Of a DNA stretch of 45,242 nt, positions 1 through 9,011 are shown piece after piece. Under the pieces are notes generated by a model. That model saw only the letters and a program-made list of their open reading frames with translations, was not told the DNA's origin and did not search any database. Position 1 is the first letter of the stretch; each line of letters begins with the position of its first letter. The stretch is from an uncultured Ruminococcus sp. (GTDB lineage Bacteria; Bacillota; Clostridia; Oscillospirales; Acutalibacteraceae): NCBI GenBank assembly GCA_905234015.1, contig CAJOFK010000006.1, forward strand, positions 1 to 45,242, written 5' to 3'. A program made the position numbers and the translations under genes.

Positions 1-885
1 TGGAAGAACGTTTCAATCGTTTACTGTCATATCTGGAAAAGAGGCGGCGACGCTTTCTTCGGTTGGCAGGCTAAGAAGGAAAAGTGCACAAGCGAAGGCG
101 GCACAAAGTACTCCTATGATATCGATACATTAAGCCAGTCAACTCAGCTTTCCGGCGGCCTCCAGAACGGTCAGGATTACTGCATTATCTTCAGTGCTAA
201 TACAGGTAAGCAGACTTATGACTGTACTTTCGGTAAGGCTTGTATCGGCGATACAGCTAAGCTCACAGGTAAGTTAATTGAGAACCCCGTTGACTCCGAG
301 AAGAAGGCTGACGAGGCTGTATGGTCTAAGAACAGCGGTTCTTACGGCCCCCACCTTGCTTTCACATCCATCGGTAACATCGTTGGTTCTAAGCTCTGTC
401 CGAATGAGAAGGGTACTGAGGTTATCGGCGACTGGCTCCCCACTTACTACACAAGTAAGTTCGTAAAGCCCGTTGACGCTCTTGCTAAGGCTTTCCCGAA
501 GTTCAACATCAAGACTTCTCAGGATATCCTTGATGTATATGCTTACATCCTCAACAAGCAGGGTACTGATTCCGAGCCCGAGATGAAGAAGATTCTCGAG
601 GACGCTTTCAAGAAGGCTTATCCGTCTCAGAAGAACGCTAAGATCGATGAGAATAAGGCTAAGAAAGAAAAGGAAGCTATTAAGAATAACGGCGGTCACA
701 TTTCCTCCGGCGGCGGCTCCAGCTCAGGTTCATCAAGCGGCAGCAGCTACTCAGGCAGCAGCTCCTCTAACAGCTCCGGCTCCGGTTCCGACGGTGAGGA
801 AGATACAATCTTCTTTATCCTCGCAGGCGTTATGCTCACAGCTGCAGGCGTTATGTTCGTAACACGCAGAAAGAGAACTGAATAA
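1..885 (+). CDS. C-terminal part of a membrane-anchored surface protein (5' end outside window)
   Basis: The frame is open from the first base, so 294 residues of a longer protein are visible. The first roughly 95 residues are rich in Trp, Tyr, Gly and Cys and form a beta-type module that resembles a carbohydrate-binding module; a CBM26-like starch-binding fold is possible but only weakly supported. An alpha-helical, Lys-rich stretch follows, then a Ser/Gly linker at about residues 235-264. One hydrophobic segment at about 269-287 precedes an RRKR tail, which is a classic stop-transfer anchor. No LPXTG motif is visible, so sortase attachment is not supported. The protein is probably displayed on the cell surface for polysaccharide binding; the function is inferred from architecture only. 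Confidence 0.75.
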   Translation, partial: WKNVSIVYCHIWKRGGDAFFGWQAKKEKCTSEGGTKYSYDIDTLSQSTQLSGGLQNGQDYCIIFSANTGKQTYDCTFGKACIGDTAKLTGKLIENPVDSEKKADEAVWSKNSGSYGPHLAFTSIGNIVGSKLCPNEKGTEVIGDWLPTYYTSKFVKPVDALAKAFPKFNIKTSQDILDVYAYILNKQGTDSEPEMKKILEDAFKKAYPSQKNAKIDENKAKKEKEAIKNNGGHISSGGGSSSGSSSGSSYSGSSSSNSSGSGSDGEEDTIFFILAGVMLTAAGVMFVTRRKRTE

Positions 886-903
886 TTAAGACATAGTTTA
901 TTA

Positions 904-942
904 AAGGGACGGCTTTATGCCGTCCCTTGTTTTGCTTTATAA
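904..942 (+). terminator. Rho-independent terminator of the surface protein gene
   Basis: A 10-bp perfect stem (AAGGGACGGC / GCCGTCCCTT) with a TTTAT loop is followed by a T-rich run, 19 bases after the stop codon. Confidence 0.9.
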
Positions 943-1060
943 GAAACTGCGTTCCTTATAAAGTAAAAAAACATTTTATATTTCCCGCTCAGTTGCGCCC
1001 TGCGTGCGCACGAGCGATGGATATACGACGCACGCTTTCTTGTCTGTCTTTTATAAGAAA

Positions 1061-1098
1061 AACCGATCGGGAAAAAATTAGTTCCCGACCGGTGAGTT
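1061..1098 (-). terminator. Terminator of the DUF1846 gene
   Basis: Read on the minus strand, the stem CCGGTCGGGAA pairs with TTCCCGATCGG and is followed by TTTTTC, just after the minus-strand stop at 1102. Together with the plus-strand hairpin at 904-942 it separates two convergent genes. Confidence 0.8.
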
Positions 1099-1101
1099 TT
1101 A

Positions 1102-2586
1102 TTATTGTTTTCTGTAAAGGCGCTTAGTCTCGTATGTGGGCTCAGTAGTAACTCTTATACCGAGCTTCTTAAGAATACGGTTATCGGTTTCCGAAAGAAT
1201 TACGGAAGCGTGAGCCTCGGTATCGCGGAGCTGGGGAAGCTTTTCCATAGCGAGCTTTGCTGTCGGATTGGTTACCGCGGACATCGAGAGCGCTATAAGA
1301 ATCTCATCCGTATGCAAGCGCGGATTGATTGAACCGAAGCTGCCGACTTTAAGCTTCTGAATAGGCTCGATAACCGCCGCGTCGAGAATATCAACCTCGT
1401 CGGGGATATTCGCGAGCGACTTAAGCGCGTTAAGCAGCATTGCCGAGCAGGCTCCGAGCAGATTTGTGGTCTTACCGGTGATTATTCTTCCGTCGGCGAG
1501 CTCAATCGCAGCCGCGGGCGCTCCGGTTTCCTCCGCCTTTTCAAGCGCAGGCGCGATAACCTTTCTGTCCGAGGTGGAGAGCTTACTCTGCTTCATAAGA
1601 ATATCAATCTTAAACGCCTCGTCGTTAGAGCCTACGCCCTTGGTCTGATTCGAAAGCGCCGCGTAGTAACGACGGATAATCTCCTGATTGGCGGCGTAGC
1701 AGACCGCCTCGTCGTCTATAATGCAGTTTCCTGCCATATTTACGCCCATATCCGTCGGGGACTTATACGGCGACTCGCCTAAAATAAGCTCGAACATCGT
1801 ATTCAGTACGGGGAAGATTTCAATATCCCTGTTGTAGTTAACGGTAGTAATTCCGTAAGCCTCGAGGTGGAACGGGTCAATCATATTAACGTCGTTTAAA
1901 TCGGCTGTAGCCGCCTCGTAGGCAACGTTAACCGGATGCTTAAGCGGAATGTTCCAAATAGGGAAGGTCTCAAATTTGGCGTAGCCTGCCTTAACTCCGC
2001 GCTTATGCTCGTGATAAAGCTGGGAAAGACATACCGCCATTTTACCCGAGCCGGGGCCCGGAGCGGTTATTACAACGAGCTTTCTGGAGGTTTCAACATA
2101 CTCGTTTCTGCCGTAACCGTTATCGCTGACGATAAGGTCTACGTCGGTAGGATAATTGGGAATTGAAAAATGGTGATAAACGTTAATGCCGTTGTCAAGA
2201 AGGCGCTTCTCGAATTTAATCGCCGTCGGCTGGTCGTTAAAGCGTGTAAGCACAACCGAGTTGATATAAAGTCCGCGGCTCTTGAAAACGTCAATAAGCC
2301 TCAGTACATCTAAATCGTAGGTTATTCCTAAATCGCCGCGAACCTTGTTTTTTTCGATATCGTCCGCGTTAATAACGATTACGATTTCCGCCTCGTCCTT
2401 AAGCTGCATAAGCATCTGAAGCTTTGAGTCGGGCTTAAAGCCGGGGAGTACCCTCGAAGCGTGATAATCGTCAAACAGCTTTCCGCCGAATTCAAGATAA
2501 AGCTTGTCGCCGAATTTAGCGATTCGGTCGCGGATATGCTGGGATTGCATTTCAAGATATTTGTCATTATCAAAACCAATTTTCAT
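1102..2586 (-). CDS. DUF1846 domain-containing protein
   Basis: The 494-aa product matches the DUF1846 (UPF0371) family in length and sequence character: an N-terminal MKIGFDNDKYLEMQS segment and a glycine-rich, P-loop-like APGPGSGK at residues 175-182. The family is widespread in Firmicutes and structurally known, but its biochemical role is not settled. The start was placed at ATG 2586, which has a GGAGGT ribosome-binding site 8 bases upstream; an upstream in-frame start at 2628 would add 14 residues but has no such site. It is monocistronic and divergent from the secreted protein gene at 2812. No signal peptide or membrane segment is seen, so it is cytoplasmic. Confidence 0.88.
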   Translation of the reverse strand: MKIGFDNDKYLEMQSQHIRDRIAKFGDKLYLEFGGKLFDDYHASRVLPGFKPDSKLQMLMQLKDEAEIVIVINADDIEKNKVRGDLGITYDLDVLRLIDVFKSRGLYINSVVLTRFNDQPTAIKFEKRLLDNGINVYHHFSIPNYPTDVDLIVSDNGYGRNEYVETSRKLVVITAPGPGSGKMAVCLSQLYHEHKRGVKAGYAKFETFPIWNIPLKHPVNVAYEAATADLNDVNMIDPFHLEAYGITTVNYNRDIEIFPVLNTMFELILGESPYKSPTDMGVNMAGNCIIDDEAVCYAANQEIIRRYYAALSNQTKGVGSNDEAFKIDILMKQSKLSTSDRKVIAPALEKAEETGAPAAAIELADGRIITGKTTNLLGACSAMLLNALKSLANIPDEVDILDAAVIEPIQKLKVGSFGSINPRLHTDEILIALSMSAVTNPTAKLAMEKLPQLRDTEAHASVILSETDNRILKKLGIRVTTEPTYETKRLYRKQ

Positions 2587-2811
2587 AATATGACCTCCTA
2601 TAAAACAAACCAACACATATTTTATCACATTTAATAGGAAGAATAAAGATAATAAAGAATTATTACAAATTTGGAGTTTTTTAAATATTCATTATATATT
2701 CATTTATTTTTCACATTTCGCTCAATGCTTTTTCAGTAATTAATGTTTTAATAATTACAACAGATATAAAACACTTTTAAAGCATTTATTATTTGATTGG
2801 AGGCAATAAAA

Positions 2812-5800
2812 ATGACTGCAAAATTATCCGCTAAAAAACTGCTGAGCGTTTTGCTCGCGGCGATAATGCTGTTGTCGCTTATTCCGCTGACAACGGCCTC
2901 AGCCTATTCAAAGGAGCAGGCGACACTCACATTTTCAGACGACGGTATAACCGAAACCGTATCAGGCAGCGGTTATACAATCAAGGGCACAACCCTCACA
3001 ATCTCCGAGAACGGCACCTACCGTGTAAAGGGAAGCTGCTCTGAGGGCAGTATTGCGGTTAAGGGAAGTCTTACGGACGTTACCCTTATACTCGACAACC
3101 TCACGCTTACTTCCGCTGTGACCGCTCCGGTTGTTGTTAAGAAAAGCAGCTCGGTATTGATGAAGCTCGTCGGAACCTCCACGCTCACCGATAACGAGGA
3201 CGCCTCAACCGAGGAAACCAACGAGGATTTTGAGGGCGCGGCGGTTAAGGTTAAATCCGGCTCAAAGCTCACAATCTTCGGCGACGGCACTTTAAAGGCT
3301 GTCGGAAACGCTAAAAACGGAATTAAAGGCGCGGCGGAAAGCTCGCTGCTCGTTGACGGCGGTACAATCGAGGCGACGGCAGCTAATAACGGTATAGCCT
3401 TTGACGGAAGCATTATTATAAACGACGGTACGTTTAACGTAAGTTCTGGCAACGACGGAATCAAGTCCGAGCCCGATCAGGGCGACACAGCCTCAGCGGG
3501 AACCGTCACAATCAACGGCGGTACTTTTACAATCAACTCCCAGGGCGACGGCATAGTCGGCGCGGAAAGGCTTACGATTAACAACGGCACCTTTAGCATT
3601 AAAACACTCGACGGCTATAAGTCCTCCTCATTCAATAAAGATACAATGAGCTGTAAGGGACTTAAGTCCGCCGGCAATAACGACTCAACCGAAAACCCGA
3701 CCAATACGCTCGAAATTACGGGCGGTACATTCAACCTAAATACTGCCGACGACGCTGTTCATTCCGACGGCTATGTTGATATAACAGGCGGTACCTTTGA
3801 TATCTATACAGGCGACGACGGCGTTCACGCCGACGCAACCTTAACTCTCGGTACCGAAAACGGATACGAGAGAGACCCCGAAATAAATATTTACTCAAGC
3901 TATGAGGGACTTGAGGGCTCGGTAGTAAACGCGTATTCGGGCAAATTTTATGTAGTTGCCTCCGACGACGGCATAAACGCGGCAGGCGGCAGCTCGAACG
4001 GCTCCGAAACAAACCCCGGAGGTCAGGATCAGTTCAGACCCGGCGGAAACCGTCCCGGACAGGGCGGCCAGCCCGGCGGTCAGCCCGGCGGTCAGACAGC
4101 TTCCTCAAGCTCAAACTATTCTCTGAATATTTACGGCGGTTTATTCTATATTAACTGTACAGGCGACGGCCTCGACTCCAACGGAGCGCTTAACCTACTC
4201 GGCGGAGATATAACCGTACTTTCTATGCAGGGCGGCGGGGATAACTCTCCTATAGACGCCGACGGTTCAATAACAATAAAGGGTGCTACGGTATTTGCCG
4301 CAGGCTCATCCGGAATGGAAGCCGGCTTTTCCGCAAATCAGGGATATTACAGAAACACAACCTCTTATAACGCGAATACGGTGATTAATGTCAGCTCAAA
4401 AGGAAATGTTGTAAGAAGCGAAAAGCTCGTAAGAAGAATAAACTTCCTTTTCTATACTAGTCCCGATTTAGCTTCAGACAGCGCTTCCGTATCAACTGCA
4501 TCAGAAATTACAAAGTGCAAGTCAAACGCCTTTGAGCATAACTGGGACAGCGGAGTTGTTGAAAAAGCAGCTTCCGCCGACAGTACGGGCGTTATGAAAT
4601 ATACCTGTCAGGATTGCAGTGCGGTTGAGAGAAAGACTATCGCAAAGCTTAATTCCGCTAACGTGTACACCGAGTCGGATGAGATTGCAACAACCGCTTC
4701 GGTTGATAACTCAGCTGTTTATACGGCAACCTTTAACACCGATGCTAACGCAGCTATAAACGTATATTATAAGCAGGATTACACCACAGCCGACGAAACC
4801 AACGTCACAACGGCAATAGCCAGAAACAGCGATACGGGCGAATCGGACGGAACCGGAAGCGGTCAGATTAACTTTGCCGTAGTTGTTGCGGACGACTATA
4901 AGGTCGACAGCGTTACCGTAAGCGAAACCGAGAATTACAACAACCTTAAGGTTGTATCTGCTAACGATAATCTTTACCGTATTACAAAGATTACAGGTAA
5001 CCTTACTGTGAATGTGACAACCTCAAAGCTTGACGGCACCGAGGAAGAGGATAAGGGTTATGACGTAACCTTCGTTACCGATGAGAACTCTTCCGTAAAT
5101 GTATATGATACTCAGGATTATACGACCGCGAGCGGTACGGGAGTAACCTCGGCTGTATCGAGAAATTCCACCTCAGGCGTTCCCGACAGTACAGGCGACG
5201 GTCAGGTCAACTTTACCGTAGTTGTACCCGACGGATATGAAATCGACAGCATTACCGTTGACGGCACCTATAAAAACCTTAAAGGCCCCGACGATACGGG
5301 CGTTAAGAATACCTACCGTATTACAAAGGTGCAGAGCGCGCTGACTGTTACGATTAAAACTAAAGCGGCTTCGAGTACCGTTGAAACTACCGAACCGGCG
5401 GAAAATACGTTGCCAACCGAGCAGGTTCCGGCAACAGAGCCGACTACCGAAGTTCCCGAGACAACCACAGCCGCAGAAACAACAACAGCGGCTCCCGAAA
5501 CAACTCATGCGCCAACCTCTCAGACTGCAACCGAAGCGGTTGAAACGACCGAAGCTCCCGCAACCTCCGGCGATACCGAAAAGACTACGGTTAAAACTAA
5601 AAAGTCCAACCCGGTTAAGGTTACGGCTAAGAAAAAGGCTGTAAAAGCGAAGAAGCTTAAAGTTAAAAAGCAGAAGGTTAAGGTGCTTTCGATTAAGAAC
5701 GCAAAGGGTACCGTTAAGGTTAAGGTGCTTAAAAAGGGCACAAGCTCAAAGCTCTATAAAAAGCTTACGGTTACTAAAAAAGGCGTTATCAAAATCAAAA

Positions 5801-5913
5801 AGGGTAAGCTTAAAAAAGGTACCTATAGGATAAGGCTTAAAGTAAAAGCTAAAGGCAATAAGTCTTACAAGAGTAAAACCGTTTATAAGACGGTCAAGCT
5901 GAAAGTAAAGTAA
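2812..5913 (+). CDS. Secreted carbohydrate-binding beta-helix protein (Cthe_2159/DUF4353-like)
   Basis: This is a 1033-aa secreted protein. A signal peptide (KKLLSVLLAAIMLLSLIPLTTASA) is followed by a long series of short repeats of the type NGGTF and DDGIxSD, which form a right-handed parallel beta-helix. This is the pattern of the Cthe_2159/DUF4353 carbohydrate-binding family, which in characterised members binds acidic polysaccharide. A Gly/Pro/Gln-rich insert follows at about residues 405-430. Two related modules (about 640-750 and 750-860) both contain a YTTA..TxVT..xxRNS pattern. Then come a Thr/Pro/Glu-rich spacer and a Lys-rich beta-type C-terminal domain also found in the protein at 10606. 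The start is ATG 2812 with GGAGG at 2799-2803; the in-frame TTG at 2797 lies before that site. It probably acts at the cell surface on plant polysaccharide. Confidence 0.85.
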   Translation: MTAKLSAKKLLSVLLAAIMLLSLIPLTTASAYSKEQATLTFSDDGITETVSGSGYTIKGTTLTISENGTYRVKGSCSEGSIAVKGSLTDVTLILDNLTLTSAVTAPVVVKKSSSVLMKLVGTSTLTDNEDASTEETNEDFEGAAVKVKSGSKLTIFGDGTLKAVGNAKNGIKGAAESSLLVDGGTIEATAANNGIAFDGSIIINDGTFNVSSGNDGIKSEPDQGDTASAGTVTINGGTFTINSQGDGIVGAERLTINNGTFSIKTLDGYKSSSFNKDTMSCKGLKSAGNNDSTENPTNTLEITGGTFNLNTADDAVHSDGYVDITGGTFDIYTGDDGVHADATLTLGTENGYERDPEINIYSSYEGLEGSVVNAYSGKFYVVASDDGINAAGGSSNGSETNPGGQDQFRPGGNRPGQGGQPGGQPGGQTASSSSNYSLNIYGGLFYINCTGDGLDSNGALNLLGGDITVLSMQGGGDNSPIDADGSITIKGATVFAAGSSGMEAGFSANQGYYRNTTSYNANTVINVSSKGNVVRSEKLVRRINFLFYTSPDLASDSASVSTASEITKCKSNAFEHNWDSGVVEKAASADSTGVMKYTCQDCSAVERKTIAKLNSANVYTESDEIATTASVDNSAVYTATFNTDANAAINVYYKQDYTTADETNVTTAIARNSDTGESDGTGSGQINFAVVVADDYKVDSVTVSETENYNNLKVVSANDNLYRITKITGNLTVNVTTSKLDGTEEEDKGYDVTFVTDENSSVNVYDTQDYTTASGTGVTSAVSRNSTSGVPDSTGDGQVNFTVVVPDGYEIDSITVDGTYKNLKGPDDTGVKNTYRITKVQSALTVTIKTKAASSTVETTEPAENTLPTEQVPATEPTTEVPETTTAAETTTAAPETTHAPTSQTATEAVETTEAPATSGDTEKTTVKTKKSNPVKVTAKKKAVKAKKLKVKKQKVKVLSIKNAKGTVKVKVLKKGTSSKLYKKLTVTKKGVIKIKKGKLKKGTYRIRLKVKAKGNKSYKSKTVYKTVKLKVK

Positions 5914-5918
5914 AGAGC

Positions 5919-5955
5919 TTACGCCGCCGCTTTATGCGGCGGCGTAAATTCCTTA
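5919..5955 (+). terminator. Strong hairpin terminator after the secreted carbohydrate-binding protein
   Basis: The stem TTACGCCGCCGC pairs perfectly with GCGGCGGCGTAA across a TTTAT loop, six bases after the stop codon. The T tract is poor (AATTCCTT), so termination may be incomplete and the next gene could receive some readthrough. Confidence 0.7.
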
Positions 5956-6050
5956 GTAAAATTGCACAAATTACCCCGCTTATTTTTGGATTGCCTGCCG
6001 AACGTATATGTGGTAAAATTAAGGCAAATGAAAATAAGTGGGGCGATTTT

Positions 6051-7946
6051 ATGAAAAAATTCACTGCTGTATTAATTATACTTGCTTTGCTCGTTTCCTG
6101 CGCGGTCATTCCTGCCGGCGCAGACAGCAAAGTAAAGCTTCCGTTCGAGCTTATTCCTCCTAAGACAGTTTCTATGAGCAAGGTTTCTCAGGACGACCAG
6201 ACAGATATCAACCTTACCTACAGTATGGAAAAGGATATGATAGGCTTTATGCAGGACTGCGAGGACGAGAATAAGAAAGCCGCGCTCTTTAAGGAAATAG
6301 GCGTTGATGACCTTTATATCAACGCTCAGATCGACTGGGCGCTCGACGATAAAAACGACTGGCATCATACCGAGTTTTGGGATGATAACGAAGCTACACG
6401 CTATTTCGGGATCGGCTACGATAAGGATGCTCATCCGCGTACCTGCGAATGGGATGTTACTTCCTTGCTTTTGTATTCTCAGACGACCAACGCCTGCTGG
6501 ATCACGCGTTACGCGGGAAATCCCGAGGATCCTTCGGATACCCGCTGGAACGGCGAGACCTTCGAGGACGGCGTTCACTGTATCGGTATGAAGGACGTTC
6601 TAAAGGAAGGTCAGTATGAGATAAAGCATACTGATGAAGGCGAAGCATATATCACGATTGATTATAGTAAGCATACGCTTTATGCCCGTATGCGTTACTA
6701 TGTTACGGTATGCTATACCGATAACGAGGGTAATCCTGCTAACTACTTTATGTTCTCCGACTGGTCTGATACTGCCTCATACGGAAAAGACGGCGAAAAA
6801 TGGACTCCCTATACCGAGAAAACCTTACCTGCGCCGATTATTTCCGACGGATACATCACGGGCGAGATTTTTAACGAATATCCCGTAGCCGCGTATACTC
6901 TTACTATCCCCGAGGATTTAGCTGACGGTATGACTAAGGTCGAAGGCTTCGGCGGAATTATAAGCATTGAGGCTGAGGCTCGTATAAAGGGTACTGATAA
7001 CTGGCTCGTACGTCAGGGTGACTTTACTCCGAAAGCGGGTAAACTGACTGTTGATATTTTAGCTCTTGCGGGTGACGGCAAGCCGATTTATAAGGATACC
7101 GAGATCGAGCTCAGGACGCGTTACTTCTGTTCTCAGCGAAACGGCTATAATACCGATACTATAAGCGAGTTTTATTCTCCGTATTCTAATGTTATCTCTT
7201 TTAAAACCGATAAGGATTATTTCCCCACACAGTACGCTACCGTTCCCGAAACGACGCAACCCGATAACGGCGACATAGATAATCCTCCTGCTCCCGCAGA
7301 GCCGGATATTAAAGACCTCTCGGACGGAGCCTCAAAAACTCAGGTAGATAAGTTTATCAAGTCGCTTAAAAACGACGGCGACCCCAAGGGCTCAACCTTC
7401 GGAATACTATCCGCCAAGCAAAAGAGCGCTAAGAAAAACTCAATTTCGATTTCGTGGAATAAGGTAAAGGGCGCTAAGAGCTATACGGTTTACGGAAATA
7501 AGTGCGGTAAAAAATACGGTTACGATTATCTTACTACCGTTTCCTCGACCTCTTATACTCAGAAAAAGCTGGCTAAAGGCACCTACTATAAATATCTAGT
7601 TACCGCGTTTAACGGCAGCGGAAAGTCGATCGCGACCTCGAAAACTCTACATATCGCGACTAAGGGCGGTAAGAACGGCAACTTTAAAAAGGTAACTACC
7701 GCCGCTAAGAAGGATAGGGTTGAGCTTAAAAAGGGTAAGAGCTTTAAGCTTAAGGCTAAAGCTGTACCCGAGTCAAAGAAGCTTAAGGTAAGCGTTCACC
7801 GCAAGATGAAGTACGAAAGCTCAAATCCGAAAATCGCCGCGGTCAATTCCTCGGGAAAAATCACCGCAAAAAAGAAAGGCAGCTGCTTCGTTTACGCCTA
7901 CGCTCAGAGCGGCGCATATAAGAAGATAAAGGTTAAGGTAAAATAG
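6051..7946 (+). CDS. Secreted protein with fibronectin-III and bacterial Ig-like (BIG2) C-terminal domains
   Basis: The product is 631 aa with a lipidless signal peptide (MKKFTAVLIILALLVSCAVIPAGADS). The central 350 residues are rich in Trp, Tyr and Asp, and I do not recognise the family. A proline-rich linker near residue 430 leads to an FN3-like module (ISISWNKVKGAKSYTVYGNK ... YKYLVTAFNGSG) at about 475-550 and a BIG2-like module ending in VYAYAQSGAYKKIKVKVK. The start chosen is ATG 6051, preceded by GTGGGGCG and followed at once by the signal peptide; an upstream frame extension to 5934 runs into the terminator hairpin and was rejected. The likely role is extracellular adhesion or substrate binding. 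It is probably transcribed on its own. Confidence 0.8.
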   Translation: MKKFTAVLIILALLVSCAVIPAGADSKVKLPFELIPPKTVSMSKVSQDDQTDINLTYSMEKDMIGFMQDCEDENKKAALFKEIGVDDLYINAQIDWALDDKNDWHHTEFWDDNEATRYFGIGYDKDAHPRTCEWDVTSLLLYSQTTNACWITRYAGNPEDPSDTRWNGETFEDGVHCIGMKDVLKEGQYEIKHTDEGEAYITIDYSKHTLYARMRYYVTVCYTDNEGNPANYFMFSDWSDTASYGKDGEKWTPYTEKTLPAPIISDGYITGEIFNEYPVAAYTLTIPEDLADGMTKVEGFGGIISIEAEARIKGTDNWLVRQGDFTPKAGKLTVDILALAGDGKPIYKDTEIELRTRYFCSQRNGYNTDTISEFYSPYSNVISFKTDKDYFPTQYATVPETTQPDNGDIDNPPAPAEPDIKDLSDGASKTQVDKFIKSLKNDGDPKGSTFGILSAKQKSAKKNSISISWNKVKGAKSYTVYGNKCGKKYGYDYLTTVSSTSYTQKKLAKGTYYKYLVTAFNGSGKSIATSKTLHIATKGGKNGNFKKVTTAAKKDRVELKKGKSFKLKAKAVPESKKLKVSVHRKMKYESSNPKIAAVNSSGKITAKKKGSCFVYAYAQSGAYKKIKVKVK

Positions 7947-7960
7947 GAAAGCAAATTAAA

Positions 7961-7996
7961 AACGGAGCTTACTCGTAAGAGTAGGCTCCGTTAAGG
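7961..7996. terminator. Bidirectional terminator between convergent genes
   Basis: The stem AACGGAGCTTACTC / GAGTAGGCTCCGTT, with only a T-G mismatch inside, lies between the plus-strand secreted protein (stop 7946) and the minus-strand repressor gene (stop 8004), so it can serve both. Confidence 0.75.
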
Positions 7997-8003
7997 TTAC
8001 AGG

Positions 8004-8366
8004 TTATTTTCCGTATCTTGTTTTAATAGCCTCGAAGGTTTCGTCGGAAAGCACATGCTCAATCCTGCACGCGTCCTTCATCGCGATTTCGCTGTCTACG
8101 CCTAAATCCTCAAGCCAGCTTGAAATAAATTTATGGCGCTCGTAAATCTTGCGCGCAATTTTACCGCCCTCGTCGGTAAGCGTAATGTATCCGTCGGTAT
8201 CCATATTGATAAAGCCGTTTTGCCTCAGCTTTTTCATAGCGACGCTTACGCTCGGTTTGCTGAGCTTCATATGCTTTACGATATCTATTGAGCGGACGCG
8301 CTCGCGCGATTCTCCGAGCATAAGTATAGTTTCGAGATAATCTTCAGCGCTTTCCTGAATCTTCAT
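8004..8366 (-). CDS. DtxR/MntR-family metal-dependent transcriptional repressor
   Basis: The 120-aa protein has the DtxR-family N-terminal winged helix (residues 1-65) and a short metal-binding/dimerization helix. It lacks the SH3-like third domain of DtxR, giving a MntR-like length. Aligning by eye to characterised MntR and DtxR, the metal ligands D9, E12, H78, E103 and H104 are present. Position 100 is Cys (DACRIEHVLS), as in the iron regulator DtxR, rather than the Glu of manganese-specific MntR. The start is ATG 8366 with GGAGG upstream; 14 extra in-frame residues upstream are rejected. It is divergent from the cyclophilin gene and no metal transporter gene is nearby, so its targets lie elsewhere. 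Metal specificity is open. Confidence 0.87.
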   Translation of the reverse strand: MKIQESAEDYLETILMLGESRERVRSIDIVKHMKLSKPSVSVAMKKLRQNGFINMDTDGYITLTDEGGKIARKIYERHKFISSWLEDLGVDSEIAMKDACRIEHVLSDETFEAIKTRYGK

Positions 8367-8398
8367 AGCGAATACCTCCGTGTTAGTCTTATATAACC

Positions 8399-8427
8399 AT
8401 AATAACACATAATCTTAAAAATTTCAA
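8399..8427 (-). promoter_or_regulatory. Promoter of the DtxR/MntR-like gene
   Basis: On the minus strand, -35 TTGAAA (8427-8422) is separated by exactly 17 bases from -10 TATTAT (8404-8399), about 33 bases before the chosen ATG. Confidence 0.7.
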
Positions 8428-8433
8428 ATAAAC

Positions 8434-8462
8434 TTGATATATTTTATAAAATAATATATACT
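8434..8462 (+). promoter_or_regulatory. Promoter of the cyclophilin gene
   Basis: -35 TTGATA (8434-8439), a 17-base spacer and -10 TATACT (8457-8462) lie 30 bases before the ATG at 8493. It sits back to back with the repressor promoter, so a regulator bound here could affect both. Confidence 0.7.
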
Positions 8463-8492
8463 AAGGTAACACTATTTTGAAAGGTTGATATT

Positions 8493-9011
8493 ATGAGCAA
8501 TCCTATTGTTACAATAAAAATGAATTCCGGTAAGGTTATTAAGGCGGAGCTTTATCCCGAAGTTGCTCCGAATACCGTTAATAATTTTATAAGCCTCGTT
8601 AAAAAGGGCTATTATAACGGGCTGAACTTTCACCGCGTAATCTACGGATTTATGATTCAGGGAGGCTGTCCCGACGGTACGGGTATGGGCAACCCCGGCT
8701 ACTCTATTAAGGGTGAGTTTTTAGCTAACGGCTTCGTAAACGAGCTTAAACATTCCGAGGGCGTGCTTTCTATGGCTCGCTCAATGCGTCCCGACAGCGC
8801 CGGTTCTCAGTTCTTTATTATGCATAAAAACGCTCCGCACCTCGACGGCCAGTACGCCGCGTTCGGAAAGGTTATTGAGGGAATGGACGTTGTTAACGAA
8901 ATCGCCGAGTGCGATACTGATTTTTCGGATAAGCCGTTAGACCCTCAGGTTATGGAGGAGGTTACCGTCGAGACCTTCGGCGTTGACTATCCCGAGCCGG
9001 AGAAGGTATGA
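8493..9011 (+). CDS. Cyclophilin-type peptidyl-prolyl cis-trans isomerase
   Basis: The 172-aa cytoplasmic protein has the cyclophilin core signatures: NFISLVKKGYYNGLNFHRVI, FMIQGGCPDGTGMGNPGY, SAGSQFFI and LDGQYAAFGKVIEGMDVV. These carry the catalytic Arg and the Phe/Gln/Trp-pocket region of bacterial PpiB-type enzymes. It catalyses cis-trans isomerisation of X-Pro bonds to help protein folding. No signal peptide is present. The start is ATG 8493, preceded by GAAAGGTTG. It is a single gene followed by a repeat-bearing gap before galE. Confidence 0.95.
   Translation: MSNPIVTIKMNSGKVIKAELYPEVAPNTVNNFISLVKKGYYNGLNFHRVIYGFMIQGGCPDGTGMGNPGYSIKGEFLANGFVNELKHSEGVLSMARSMRPDSAGSQFFIMHKNAPHLDGQYAAFGKVIEGMDVVNEIAECDTDFSDKPLDPQVMEEVTVETFGVDYPEPEKV

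Noticed and set aside
3018-3464. 148-aa minus-strand frame inside the large secreted protein gene
   Set aside because: It is antisense to a well-supported CDS, has no ribosome-binding site and follows the codon bias of the plus strand.
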